Shown piece after piece: positions 8,283 to 16,718 of a stretch of 64,000 nt of DNA. Origin of the DNA: JACZUI01 sp965216725 (GTDB lineage: Bacteria > Actinomycetota > Acidimicrobiia > Spongiisociales > ZC4RG35). Positions within the stretch are counted from its first letter, which is position 1, and the number at the start of each line of letters is the position of its first letter. The DNA is taken from the NCBI GenBank assembly GCA_965216725.1, contig CBDCGI010000007.1, forward strand, positions 62,001-126,000. The letters run 5' to 3'. Under the pieces are notes generated by a model. It was not told the origin of the DNA. It ran no database searches and worked only from the letters and a program-made list of their open reading frames with translations. The translations under genes were made by a program, and so were the position numbers.

Positions 8283-9191
8283 GTGGAGTTCGGGATCCAG
8301 CTTCGAGAGAACTACCAGGTCGTCAGCAAAGCCGCAGACTGGGCCGAAACGAAAGGTCTGGCAGCGTTTGCCATGCCCGACCACTACCTGCAACGGGGAG
8401 GCAACCAACGACCGTCGTGGGACAACCTCGTCCACCTCGCTGCCCTTGCCCGAGAGACATCGCAGATCGAGTTGGTGAGCCTGGTGTCACCCGTCACGTT
8501 CCGCCACCCAGCCGTCTACTACAAGATGGCCGTGACCCTCGACGAGGTCTCCCACGGCCGATTCTCACTCGGTCTGGGAACTGGCTGGTTCGACGAGGAA
8601 TTCGAGGTTTATGGCATCCCCTACCCGGACATGTCGGTTCGCTACGAGATGGCAGAGGAGGCCATGAAATACATCAGAGCCGCTCTAAGCGGACATGGCT
8701 TTTTGGGCAATCACTACCACCTCGCCGAGTTCGCCCCCCAGCCCTCTCCTCAAAACCTGAAGCTGATCGTGGGAGGGAGCGGAAAGACCAAGACACCGCG
8801 TCTGGCGGGGCTCTACGCCGACGACTTCAACGTGTACATGTGCAAACCCGAGGATTTTGCGGCCCGGGTGGAAACCGCCCGCACTTGGGCAGAGAAAGCG
8901 GGAAGAGACCCTGACGACCTCAGCTTTTCCTCGGCCGGCCCTGCTCTTGCCGCCCGCGACCGATCTGAGTACCGCAGGCTGCTGTCGCGCCTGGCGGAAC
9001 TCACCGGGCGCACACCGGACCACATCGAAGCAACCTATGAGAAGAACGGCTTCCCTCACGGCCATGGGCAACAACCTTCGGAGATGCTCGCCGAAATCGA
9101 AGAAGCCGGATGCCAGCGCTTCTATATGCAGGTCTTTGCCGCCGAGCCTGAGGATTACGAGTTGATCCACGACGCCTACCGGTCGCAATGA
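8283..9191 (+). CDS. LLM-class (luciferase-like) flavin/F420-dependent oxidoreductase
   Basis: A 302-residue TIM-barrel protein with GTG start. Family signs: GIQLRENYQ at the N-terminus, the VTFRHPAVYYKMAVTLDEVSHGRFSLGLGTGWFDEEFEVYGIP block (about 80-120) and LKLIVGGSGKTKTPRLAGLYAD in the C-terminal half. These proteins use F420 or FMN. Its stop overlaps the tyrA start (ATGA), and a paralogue of the same sub-group follows tyrA. The substrate is unknown. Confidence 0.85.
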   Translation: MEFGIQLRENYQVVSKAADWAETKGLAAFAMPDHYLQRGGNQRPSWDNLVHLAALARETSQIELVSLVSPVTFRHPAVYYKMAVTLDEVSHGRFSLGLGTGWFDEEFEVYGIPYPDMSVRYEMAEEAMKYIRAALSGHGFLGNHYHLAEFAPQPSPQNLKLIVGGSGKTKTPRLAGLYADDFNVYMCKPEDFAARVETARTWAEKAGRDPDDLSFSSAGPALAARDRSEYRRLLSRLAELTGRTPDHIEATYEKNGFPHGHGQQPSEMLAEIEEAGCQRFYMQVFAAEPEDYELIHDAYRSQ

Positions 9192-10204
9192 AGTCGGCGG
9201 GGATCGTCGGAACCGGTCTCATCGGCGCCTCAGTGGGTCTGGCGATGCGCGAAGCAGGATGGGCGACTTTTGGCTGGGACACCAATCAAGAAACGCTGCA
9301 GAAGTCAGCCGACCTCGGTGCGCTATCCCCATCGCGGAGTTTGGAGGCAATAACGGAGAAGGTGGACATCCTGTTCCTGGCTGGGCCCCTGTCGGCCAAC
9401 CTCAACACGCTGCGTTCGCTCGAAACTGGGGCGCTTGTGACCGATGTGACCAGCGTGAAACGCCCTTTCGTCGGCGCGGCAGGCCTCGAGACCCGGTTCG
9501 TCGGCGGCCACCCGATGGCAGGTCGGGAGCACGCGGGCCCCTCAGCCGCATCGGCAACGCTGTTTCGAGGCGCGACTTGGGTTTTATGCTCCGACGGCGC
9601 CACTGGCGAAGACCTCGACTACCTGACACGGCTGGTTCGGGAATTCGGCGCCAACCCCATTCAGATGACTGCGGCCGCCCACGATCGAGCCGTTGCGGAG
9701 ATCTCCCATTTGCCTCACCTGCTGGCCGTCGCTTTGACCAACCTCGTCGCAGCTGATCCCGCCAGCGCAGGGCTGGTCGCCGGCAGCTTCCGGGACCTGA
9801 CCCGAGTGGCCGGCGCCGACACCGGCTGGTGGCCGGAGGTGCTGGCGGCCAACTCCGATGAAGTGGCTCGAGCGTTGGAGGACCTGGTCAGCCGGACGCA
9901 GAGCATCAGCAATGCAGCCGACGGAGGCGACATCGCTGCTGTCGGCTCCGAGTTCGACATCGCCAGACACCATCGACTGGCGATGAGCCCCTCTCTCGAG
10001 GGAGTGCTGGTGGTGCTTCAGGACCGCCCCGGGGAGCTGGTGATGGTGGGCCACGCCCTGGAGAGATCCGGAGTGGACGTCCGGGACATCCAACTTCGCC
10101 ATGCCGAGCACGGAGGCGGCGGCATCCTCACCATCACGGTGAGACCAGAGGAAGCAGTGTCACTGCGTGACGCCCTGAAAGAGGAGGGACTCCACACCGT
10201 ATGA
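9188..10204 (+). CDS. tyrA: Prephenate dehydrogenase with C-terminal ACT domain
   Basis: The 338-residue protein begins with an NAD(P)-binding GIVGTGLIGAS motif (5-15), has the GGHPMAGREHAGP motif carrying the active-site His108, and then an all-helical dimerisation domain. Residues about 270-338 (EGVLVVLQDRPGELVMVGHALERSGV) form an ACT domain, the usual place for tyrosine feedback. It catalyses NAD(P)-linked oxidative decarboxylation of prephenate in tyrosine synthesis. It overlaps both neighbours by 4 nt, which places an aromatic amino-acid enzyme inside a redox-enzyme operon. Confidence 0.9.
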   Translation: MKSAGIVGTGLIGASVGLAMREAGWATFGWDTNQETLQKSADLGALSPSRSLEAITEKVDILFLAGPLSANLNTLRSLETGALVTDVTSVKRPFVGAAGLETRFVGGHPMAGREHAGPSAASATLFRGATWVLCSDGATGEDLDYLTRLVREFGANPIQMTAAAHDRAVAEISHLPHLLAVALTNLVAADPASAGLVAGSFRDLTRVAGADTGWWPEVLAANSDEVARALEDLVSRTQSISNAADGGDIAAVGSEFDIARHHRLAMSPSLEGVLVVLQDRPGELVMVGHALERSGVDVRDIQLRHAEHGGGGILTITVRPEEAVSLRDALKEEGLHTV

Positions 10205-11001
10205 GGTACTCGTTGATGACCGAGCCGCAGTTTGGAGGCACCTACGAGGAGATCCTCGCCTTTGCCCGGCACGCCCAGGATCGGGGACTGGTTTCATTTG
10301 CGCGAAGCGATCACCTGGCCTGGCAGGGGGCGGTCAGAGACGCGACCGATGCCTTCGCAACGCTGGCAGGCCTGGCGCGCGACACCGAAGAGATCCGCCT
10401 CTGTGTTCTGGTGTCGCCGATCACCTTCAGACATCCGGCGATCATTGCCAAGAACGCAGCGACCATCGACCAGATGTCGGGTGGGCGGCTCGACCTCGGA
10501 GTCGGCACCGGGTGGAACCCGTACGAACACGAGGTCCTGGGTCTCCATTTCCCGGACCCCAAGGAGCGTTGGGCGCGGCTGCAAGACGCACTTGGATATC
10601 TGAGATCGGCCTTCGCCGATCCCTCGCCACCACATGAGGGCGATCATTACGAGCTTCATGGAGACGTGAGGCCCAAGCCCCGGGGCATACGACTGGTCAT
10701 GGGCGGTTCGGGCCCGATGCGGACGCCAGCCACCGCGGGGCGTTTGGCCGACGAGTACAACAGCACGGCAACTGAGCACGATGCGGTGGCAGCTCGCATC
10801 AAGGTGATGCGTGACTCGGCAGGCGACCGCGACGTGGAGGCCACCGTGATGGTTCACATCGACGCCAAGTCGGTGGATTCTCTGGTGGAGCGGGTCGATG
10901 CGTATGAGGAGGCGGGCGTGGAGCGGATCTACTTGCAATGGTTCGATCTCACGGACTTCCGGGGAATGGCTCGCGCATTGGACAAGGTCCTGTCGAGGTG
11001 A
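10201..11001 (+). CDS. LLM-class (luciferase-like) oxidoreductase, second copy
   Basis: A 266-residue TIM-barrel protein sharing block order and wording with the gene at 8283: VSPITFRHPAIIAKNAATIDQMSGGRLDLGVGTGWNPYEHEVLGLHFP, then IRLVMGGSGPMRTPATAGRLADEYN. It overlaps tyrA (ATGA) and the next gene (GTGA). The two copies on either side of tyrA probably arose by duplication. Cofactor F420 or FMN cannot be told apart by eye. Confidence 0.85.
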   Translation: MRYSLMTEPQFGGTYEEILAFARHAQDRGLVSFARSDHLAWQGAVRDATDAFATLAGLARDTEEIRLCVLVSPITFRHPAIIAKNAATIDQMSGGRLDLGVGTGWNPYEHEVLGLHFPDPKERWARLQDALGYLRSAFADPSPPHEGDHYELHGDVRPKPRGIRLVMGGSGPMRTPATAGRLADEYNSTATEHDAVAARIKVMRDSAGDRDVEATVMVHIDAKSVDSLVERVDAYEEAGVERIYLQWFDLTDFRGMARALDKVLSR

Positions 11002-11489
11002 CGGCCTCCAAAGCAACCCGGCGACTGACCGATGCTGCACCAGGTTTCGACTTCGACGTCCACACCTTTCCGGAGGGGACCAAGACGGCGGAGGATGCGG
11101 CTGCTGCCATCGGGTGCCCCGTCGCCGCAATCGTCAAGTCTCTGGTGTTCGTAGTGATCCACGAGGAGGGGAACGAGGAGGCCACGGTCTCGTTGGTTCC
11201 GGGAGATCGACGTCTCGACACCGACCTGCTGGCATCAGCGGCCGGAGGAGCCTCCGCCCGACGAGCAACTCTCGACGAGGTCAAGACCGCAACCGGGTTC
11301 ACAGCGGGGGGCACTCCCCCGTTTGGGCATCGCGACCCGCTCCGCGTATTCGCCGACCCTTCGCTGCGTCGCAACGACCCGGTGTGGGCAGCGGCGGGCA
11401 CTCCGTCAACGGTATTCCCTATCGCGCTGACAGACCTCGACCGACTCGCCTCCCCAACCTGGACCAACCTCACAGATCGCAATCCTTAG
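10998..11489 (+). CDS. YbaK/EbsC-family aminoacyl-tRNA deacylase
   Basis: The 163-residue protein matches the trans-editing family that clears mischarged tRNAs: an early FDVHTFPEGTKTAEDAAAAIGCP, a conserved Lys in AAIVKSLVF, and GFTAGGTPPFGHRDPLRVFADPSL, the equivalent of the GGxxPFG loop. GTG 10998 is chosen because it overlaps the preceding stop (GTGA); an ATG 20 codons upstream lies inside the previous gene. Its stop codon is part of repeat copy A. Confidence 0.85.
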   Translation: MTASKATRRLTDAAPGFDFDVHTFPEGTKTAEDAAAAIGCPVAAIVKSLVFVVIHEEGNEEATVSLVPGDRRLDTDLLASAAGGASARRATLDEVKTATGFTAGGTPPFGHRDPLRVFADPSLRRNDPVWAAAGTPSTVFPIALTDLDRLASPTWTNLTDRNP

Positions 11490-11513
11490 GAGGACAGCGC
11501 CAGATATGGGACA
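11479..11513 (+). repeat. Dispersed 35-bp repeat, copy A
   Basis: Starts GCAATCCTTAGGAGGA and ends TATGGGACA. The first 16 bases are identical to copy B (47713-47747, minus strand) and 29 of 35 positions match overall. It includes the stop codon of the YbaK-type gene and sits between it and sufC. The AGGAGG at 11489-11494 could act as a ribosome-binding site for an ATG at 11506, but the frame from there runs into sufC out of phase. Confidence 0.7.
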
Positions 11514-11545
11514 AATGCCGCCCGGATTGGGCGACATCTACATTT

Positions 11546-11557
11546 CCCCTACAGGGG
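11546..11557. promoter_or_regulatory. Short inverted repeat upstream of sufC
   Basis: CCCCT and AGGGG arms separated by AC, 21 nt before the sufC GTG. It could be an operator for an iron-sulfur regulator or a weak stem in the leader. It does not fit the CAAC-N6-GTTG pattern that I recall for SufR. Confidence 0.3.
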
Positions 11558-11578
11558 TAGTGGAAATACCATGGGAAC

Positions 11579-12337
11579 GTGAGCGATTCCCCCCTGCTTC
11601 AGATCTCAAACCTCCACGTCTCGGTCGAAGGCACCGAGATACTGAAAGGGGTCGACCTGGAAGTCGATCGTGGAGAGGTGCACGCCCTCATGGGCCCAAA
11701 CGGATCCGGCAAGTCGACATTGGCCAATGTCTTGCTCGGCCATCCCGCATATGAGATCACCGAAGGAAGCATCTTCTACAAAGGCGACGACATAACCGAG
11801 TGGACCCCAAGCAAGCGCGGCGCGGCGGGGATGTTCCTTGCGTTCCAACATCCGGAGGCCATACCGGGTGTCTCAGTTCTCCAGTTCCTGAGACATGCCC
11901 TCTCCAATCGCACCGGGACCGACCTGACCGTGCTCGAACTGAGACTCAAGGTCATGGATGCGATGAAGGAATTGGACATGGAGTCGTCGTTTGCCGACCG
12001 CTACCTGAACGAAGGCTTCTCCGGCGGCGAGCGCAAGCGCAATGAAGTGCTGCAGATGGCGGTCCTCGAACCGGAGCTGGCCATCCTGGACGAGACCGAC
12101 TCAGGGCTCGACATCGATGCCCTGCGCACCGTGGCCGAGGGCGTACAGAAGCTGACCACGATGGACCGAGGGTTCCTGATCATCACCCACTACCAGCGTC
12201 TTCTCGATTACATAACACCAGACGTCGTCCACATCTTCATGGACGGAAGAATCCTGGAGAGCGGCGATGCCCATCTCGCAGCCCGTCTCGAGGAAGACGG
12301 ATACGATTCGTTCCGGAGTGTGTTGACACAGTCGTGA
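11579..12337 (+). CDS. sufC: SufC, Fe-S assembly ATPase (first copy)
   Basis: A 252-residue ABC-type ATPase. Walker A GPNGSGKST at 39-47, the SufC-typical signature EGFSGGERKRNEVLQ (about 145-159), Walker B LAILDETDSGLD (168-179) and the switch His in IITHYQRLL. SufC drives cluster assembly on the SufB2/SufD scaffold. GTG start; it overlaps sufS by 4 nt (GTGA). It leads the sufC-sufS-sufU operon, in which sufB and sufD are absent. A second, clearly different sufC lies at 17825. Confidence 0.92.
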   Translation: MSDSPLLQISNLHVSVEGTEILKGVDLEVDRGEVHALMGPNGSGKSTLANVLLGHPAYEITEGSIFYKGDDITEWTPSKRGAAGMFLAFQHPEAIPGVSVLQFLRHALSNRTGTDLTVLELRLKVMDAMKELDMESSFADRYLNEGFSGGERKRNEVLQMAVLEPELAILDETDSGLDIDALRTVAEGVQKLTTMDRGFLIITHYQRLLDYITPDVVHIFMDGRILESGDAHLAARLEEDGYDSFRSVLTQS

Positions 12338-13548
12338 CCGATCTCGCCCATCTCAAGGAGGACTTCCCGGTACTCGCGGAAGGCGTTCACTTCCTCGATT
12401 CGGGTGCCTCCTCACAGAAGCCCTTGGCCGTGCTGGAGGCGATGGATCGGTTCGCCAAGACCTCCTACGCCAACGTCCATCGCGGCGCATATCGCCTGTC
12501 GGTTGCAGCGACAGATGCGTTCGAGGCGGCACGTCGCCGCGTCGCCGAGTTCATCGGTGCCTCCGACCCCCGAGAAGTCGTGTTCACAAGAGGCACGACG
12601 ACGGCCATAAACACGGTGGCCTTCGGCTGGGGGATGGAACACCTCGGGCCGGGCGACCGCATCATCTCGACCGAAATGGAGCACCACTCCAACCTGGTCC
12701 CCTGGCAGATGGTGGCAAAACGGACTGGGGCAAAGCTACAGCACATCCCGATTACGGACGACTATCGCCTGGACACCGGCGCCTTCGAGGAGATGGTCGA
12801 CCGAGATGTCAGGATCGTCGCTTTGACGGGCATGTCGAATGTTCTCGGGACCATCCCCCCGGTGCGCCAGATAGCCGACATCGCCCACGCCCACGGGGCA
12901 CGAGTTGTGGTGGACGCGGCGCAACTGGTTCCTCATCGCAACGTGGACGTGAATGAGCTGGGTGCCGACTTCTTGGCTTTCTCGGCACACAAGATGCTTG
13001 GGCCCACCGGCATCGGTGTTCTCTGGGGAAAACTGGAGGCCCTGGAGGAGACGGAGCCGTTCGAGGGCGGAGGCGAGATGATTTCCGACGTCACACTCCA
13101 CGAGGCTTCCTGGGCCGAGATCCCCCATCGCTTCGAAGCGGGCACGCCACCGATCATCGAGGCCGTAGGCCTGCACGCCGCCATCGACTACCTGGATTCC
13201 ATCGGCATGGACAAGGTGTTCGCGCATGACCTCGAGCTGACCGAGGTCGCCCTGAACCGCCTCGGAGACGTGCCCGGCTTGACGGTTCAAGGTCAAACCG
13301 ATCTCGGTGATCGGGGCGGTGTGATCTCCATGGTCATGGAAGGTGTGCATGCACACGACCTGGCGACCATCCTCGACGAGGCAGACGTGTCCGTAAGGGC
13401 CGGCCACCATTGCGCCAAACCCCTGATGCGGCGTCTGGGTGTGGCCGCCACGGCCCGCGCCAGCTTCTACGTCTACAACACAGAGGATGACATCGATGCT
13501 CTGGTAGCGGGACTACGCAGGGCAGGCGAGTTGTTTGCTGTCGGCTGA
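12334..13548 (+). CDS. sufS: SufS-type cysteine desulfurase
   Basis: The 404-residue PLP enzyme that frees sulfur from cysteine for Fe-S clusters. PLP-lysine 220 in FSAHKMLGPTGIGVLWG, His-rich ISTEMEHHSNLVPWQ, and active-site Cys360 in VRAGHHCAKPLMRRLGV, with the short loop typical of group II (SufS) enzymes. GTG start overlaps the sufC stop; its own TGA shares one base with the sufU ATG, so the three proteins are made together. Confidence 0.94.
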   Translation: MTDLAHLKEDFPVLAEGVHFLDSGASSQKPLAVLEAMDRFAKTSYANVHRGAYRLSVAATDAFEAARRRVAEFIGASDPREVVFTRGTTTAINTVAFGWGMEHLGPGDRIISTEMEHHSNLVPWQMVAKRTGAKLQHIPITDDYRLDTGAFEEMVDRDVRIVALTGMSNVLGTIPPVRQIADIAHAHGARVVVDAAQLVPHRNVDVNELGADFLAFSAHKMLGPTGIGVLWGKLEALEETEPFEGGGEMISDVTLHEASWAEIPHRFEAGTPPIIEAVGLHAAIDYLDSIGMDKVFAHDLELTEVALNRLGDVPGLTVQGQTDLGDRGGVISMVMEGVHAHDLATILDEADVSVRAGHHCAKPLMRRLGVAATARASFYVYNTEDDIDALVAGLRRAGELFAVG

Positions 13549-14000
13549 TGGCTTTGGAAGATCTCTATCGAGAGGTGATCCTCGATCACTACCGGAACCC
13601 GCGCAACCGCGGTCACCTCGACTCGCCCGATGCCACCGCACAGGGTGTGAATCCCCTTTGCGGTGACGAAGTGAGCATCGAACTCCGCTTCGACGGGGAA
13701 ACGGTCACCGATGTCGCTATCGAGAGCCAGGGCTGTTCCATTAGCCAATCATCGGCGTCGATGATGACCGAGGCGATCAAAGGCAAGAGCCGAGAAGAGA
13801 TCACCGAGCTCACCGCCAGGTTCCGGTCGATGATGTCGCTCGACGACGACTCTGATCTAGAGCTAGACCCTGAGCGCCCCGGCCAGGTGCTCGGCGATAT
13901 TGAGGCGCTGCAAGGAGTGCGTCAGTACCCGGTTCGCATCAAATGCGCCAGCCTGGGTTGGACAGTGCTCATGGACGCACTGAACGGCCAGGCCGGCTAA
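13548..14000 (+). CDS. sufU: SufU, zinc-containing sulfur-transfer protein
   Basis: A 150-residue IscU-fold protein. The zinc/sulfur ligands are in place: Cys38 and Asp40 (PLCGDE), Cys63 (SQGCSISQSSASMM) and Cys133 (RIKCASLGW). The insert between the second and third Cys marks it as SufU rather than IscU. It accepts sulfur from SufS. The stop overlaps the stop of the convergent membrane-protein gene by a few bases. Confidence 0.93.
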   Translation: MALEDLYREVILDHYRNPRNRGHLDSPDATAQGVNPLCGDEVSIELRFDGETVTDVAIESQGCSISQSSASMMTEAIKGKSREEITELTARFRSMMSLDDDSDLELDPERPGQVLGDIEALQGVRQYPVRIKCASLGWTVLMDALNGQAG

Positions 14001-15187
14001 CGCTCTTCACTGCGAATACCTTCACGCAGCCATAAACCGGACGCGCTCGGCTGGAAATGAGCGTTCACGGTTGTGATCCAAGCGTCTTCTAGATGTTCAA
14101 CGGTGTTGGTTCCCTGAAGACGAGCCAAAAACTCTTCGGCAACTCTGCTGGCCTGATACCGAGATCGGTTGAACTTCCTGTCCACCCCCCTCTGGACCCG
14201 CTTCCGCACCGGATTGAAGAGGGCCGCAACAGCCAGCGTCGTGGCCGCGACGAACAACGGTGGTTGGTCACCTGGTAGTTGAGTTGGCAACCACACCGCA
14301 CCGGCCGCGAACACCGCACCCAGCAGCAGAACCACGATGGCATACGAGATGGATCGCGAGATCAGGCGGTCGATCTCAAAGAGCTTGTACCTCGCCACCG
14401 CAATAGCCACCGACACCGGAATCGCGTTGAGCACCACCAGAGTGAGAAGATTCGAGACGAGCCCGAGTTCGGCAAAGGCGAACGGTCCGCTGACGAGAGT
14501 GAGGACCGCTGCAAAGAGCACCCATTTGATCTGAGTGCGAACCACAAGGTCCGACCTACGGAACCTGATAATCATCGACGCGACCCCTCCGACGAGAACG
14601 CCAAGCAAGACCATTGGCACCGCAGAGCCCACAAGATCTAGCCACTCCACAGGCAGGAACCCGATCGGGTTGGAGATGACCCATGGCTCGTCAGACCAAA
14701 CATCACCCACCTCGACGGCAAAGACACTGATGATCCAGGTCAACGGAACAAGGATCCCACCCAACCAACCTGCCCAGATCCACCGACGAGTCAAGAAATG
14801 CCCTGTGGGGAACAGGTAGAGGAGAAGCCCGATCGAATACATCGCCGTCACTCCGGCCGCCGGGCTCACGATCGCGGCCACAAGGTCGACGGTGCCAGGA
14901 GAGTCCGATGGGCCTCCGCCAGCATCCCCAATCACCGTGTCAGCCCAGATCGTCAGCAGGAGACTCACCGCGATCACGTGAAGCAACCAGCCGATCCGAT
15001 TGCCGGGCCGACGTGCGGTCACCACCGATCCCAAAGCCGTCATCACGACTATCGAGGCCACAAACAGAATGGACAGAACCAACTCCGGACCTTCGAACTC
15101 CCGGCCCACGAGGGCAGCCATGACTACGACGAGCACCACTATCAGCCCGGTCCAGATCCAGGACAGTGACCGTCGAACGCCACTCAT
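13997..15187 (-). CDS. Multi-pass membrane protein resembling the sensor part of a histidine kinase, without kinase domain
   Basis: The 396-residue protein has about eight to ten hydrophobic helices up to about residue 310, then ARYKLFEIDRLISRSISYAIVVLLLGAVFAAG and the basic segment NPVRKRVQRGVDRKFNRSRY, followed by a short helical cytosolic tail. This order is typical of membrane sensors that normally continue into GAF and HisKA_3/HATPase domains. Here the gene stops about 60 residues later, with none of the kinase boxes. ATG 15187 is used; upstream alternatives would extend into the fumarase spacer. Function unknown. Confidence 0.7.
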   Translation of the reverse strand: MSGVRRSLSWIWTGLIVVLVVVMAALVGREFEGPELVLSILFVASIVVMTALGSVVTARRPGNRIGWLLHVIAVSLLLTIWADTVIGDAGGGPSDSPGTVDLVAAIVSPAAGVTAMYSIGLLLYLFPTGHFLTRRWIWAGWLGGILVPLTWIISVFAVEVGDVWSDEPWVISNPIGFLPVEWLDLVGSAVPMVLLGVLVGGVASMIIRFRRSDLVVRTQIKWVLFAAVLTLVSGPFAFAELGLVSNLLTLVVLNAIPVSVAIAVARYKLFEIDRLISRSISYAIVVLLLGAVFAAGAVWLPTQLPGDQPPLFVAATTLAVAALFNPVRKRVQRGVDRKFNRSRYQASRVAEEFLARLQGTNTVEHLEDAWITTVNAHFQPSASGLWLREGIRSEER

Positions 15188-15306
15188 TGCTACAAGATCG
15201 CCCAAGGCCGTTACCGAAACATTACGAACCCGGCTTTGCAACCTCTCCCGGTGGATTCGGGCAAAATCTGCCCAAACAGAGACCCCGCCATCGACCGCGT
15301 GATCTC

Positions 15307-16683
15307 TTAGAGGACCCCGCCTTCGGTCATCTTCTTGATGTCGAGGGCCGTGTCCAGCTCCTCCTCGGTCATCAAACCAGCCTCGAGGACCAGCTCTCTC
15401 ACCGAACGTCCCGTCGCCACTGCTTCTTTGGCGATCTTCGCCCCCGCGTCGTACCCGATGTGCGGGTTGAGGGCCGTGACGATGATCGCATTGCGTTCGA
15501 CGAGCTCTCGAGTCCGCGCCGTGTTGGCTTCGATTCCCGCAACACAACGCTCTCCAAAGGTGTCGGCGCCGTTAGCCAAGAGGCTGATCGACTCCAGGAG
15601 ATTGTGGACCATCATGGGCATCATCACGTTCAGCTCGAAGTTCCCATTGGCGCCGCCCCATGTCACCGCGGTGTCGTTCCCGACCACCTGCGCCGCGACC
15701 TGCATGAGCATCTCCGACATCACCGGGTTGACCTTGCCCGGCATGATCGAAGATCCAGGCTGAAGAGCAGGGATCTGAATCTCCGCCAACCCAGAGGTTG
15801 GGCCCGAGCCCAAGAAGCGGATGTCGTTGGCGATCTTGAAGAAGGAAGTCGCCACCGTTTTCAGGGCACCGGACATCATGACTACGCCGTCTTTGGCGCC
15901 TTGGGCCTCGAAGTGGTCATCGGCCTCCCGAAGCGGGTAACCCGTCCGCTCGGCCATGAGCGCGATGACATCACGAGCAAAACCTTCCGGTGCGTTGATC
16001 CCCGTTCCGACAGCGGTCCCGCCCAACGCCAGCTCCTCGAGCTGAGGCAAGACCGAGGCCACCCGTCCCGCTCCCTTTCTCACCTGCTCCGCAAACCCGC
16101 CGAATTCCTGACCGAGGGTGACCGGCGTGGCATCCATGAGATGGGTACGGCCCGACTTGACGACGCCGGCAAACTCTTCGGCTTTTTCGTCGAGCTTGGA
16201 AGCCAGCCGATCGAGGGCTGGTATCAGGTCCTCTCGAACCGCCGCAACCGAGGCAAGATGGATCGCAGTCGGGATGACATCGTTGGAGGACTGCCCATAG
16301 TTGACGTCGTCGTTGGGGTGGACATCCTCCCCAAGAATCTGGGAAGCCCTCGCCGCTATCACCTCGTTGGCATTGGTGTTGGTCGACGTCCCTGAACCGG
16401 TCTGGAAGATGTCGAGCACGAAGTGATCATCCAACTCCCCGGCCACGACCTCGTCCGCCGCGGCACGTATGGCGGACGCCTTTGCCGGTTCCAGATTGCC
16501 TGCCCCTCCCGAAACGGTTGCCGCACTTCCTTTGATCATCCCCAAGGCCCAGATGAAGCGTCTCGAGAAACGATGTTGAGATATCGGGAAATTGTCGACT
16601 GCACGCTGAGTCGAGGCGCCGTAAAGCGCGTCTGCTGGTACCCGGACCTCGCCCATCGAGTCTTTTTCGACCCTGAACTCCAC
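15307..16683 (-). CDS. fumC: Fumarate hydratase, class II
   Basis: The 458-residue protein interconverts fumarate and malate. Visible: TGSGTSTNTNANEV (about 96-109), SSNDVIPTAIH, the substrate-binding KSGRTHLMDATPVTLGQEF, and the family signature GSSIMPGKVNPV. Length and motif order match FumC rather than argininosuccinate lyase or aspartase; fumarase versus aspartase is judged from the overall pattern and is not absolute. It sits between an M42-type peptidase and a sensor-like membrane protein. Confidence 0.92.
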   Translation of the reverse strand: MEFRVEKDSMGEVRVPADALYGASTQRAVDNFPISQHRFSRRFIWALGMIKGSAATVSGGAGNLEPAKASAIRAAADEVVAGELDDHFVLDIFQTGSGTSTNTNANEVIAARASQILGEDVHPNDDVNYGQSSNDVIPTAIHLASVAAVREDLIPALDRLASKLDEKAEEFAGVVKSGRTHLMDATPVTLGQEFGGFAEQVRKGAGRVASVLPQLEELALGGTAVGTGINAPEGFARDVIALMAERTGYPLREADDHFEAQGAKDGVVMMSGALKTVATSFFKIANDIRFLGSGPTSGLAEIQIPALQPGSSIMPGKVNPVMSEMLMQVAAQVVGNDTAVTWGGANGNFELNVMMPMMVHNLLESISLLANGADTFGERCVAGIEANTARTRELVERNAIIVTALNPHIGYDAGAKIAKEAVATGRSVRELVLEAGLMTEEELDTALDIKKMTEGGVL

Positions 16684-16718
16684 CGCTACTCCCTGATGGC
16701 TGTCAGCCCGACGGTACC

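Noticed and set aside
11506..11754. Frame starting ATGGGACAAATG after the AGGAGG of repeat copy A
   Set aside because: It runs into sufC out of phase and the repeat context explains the SD-like sequence; no homologous protein recognised.
15166..16395. 409-codon plus-strand frame opposite fumC
   Set aside because: Antisense shadow of a clear fumarase.
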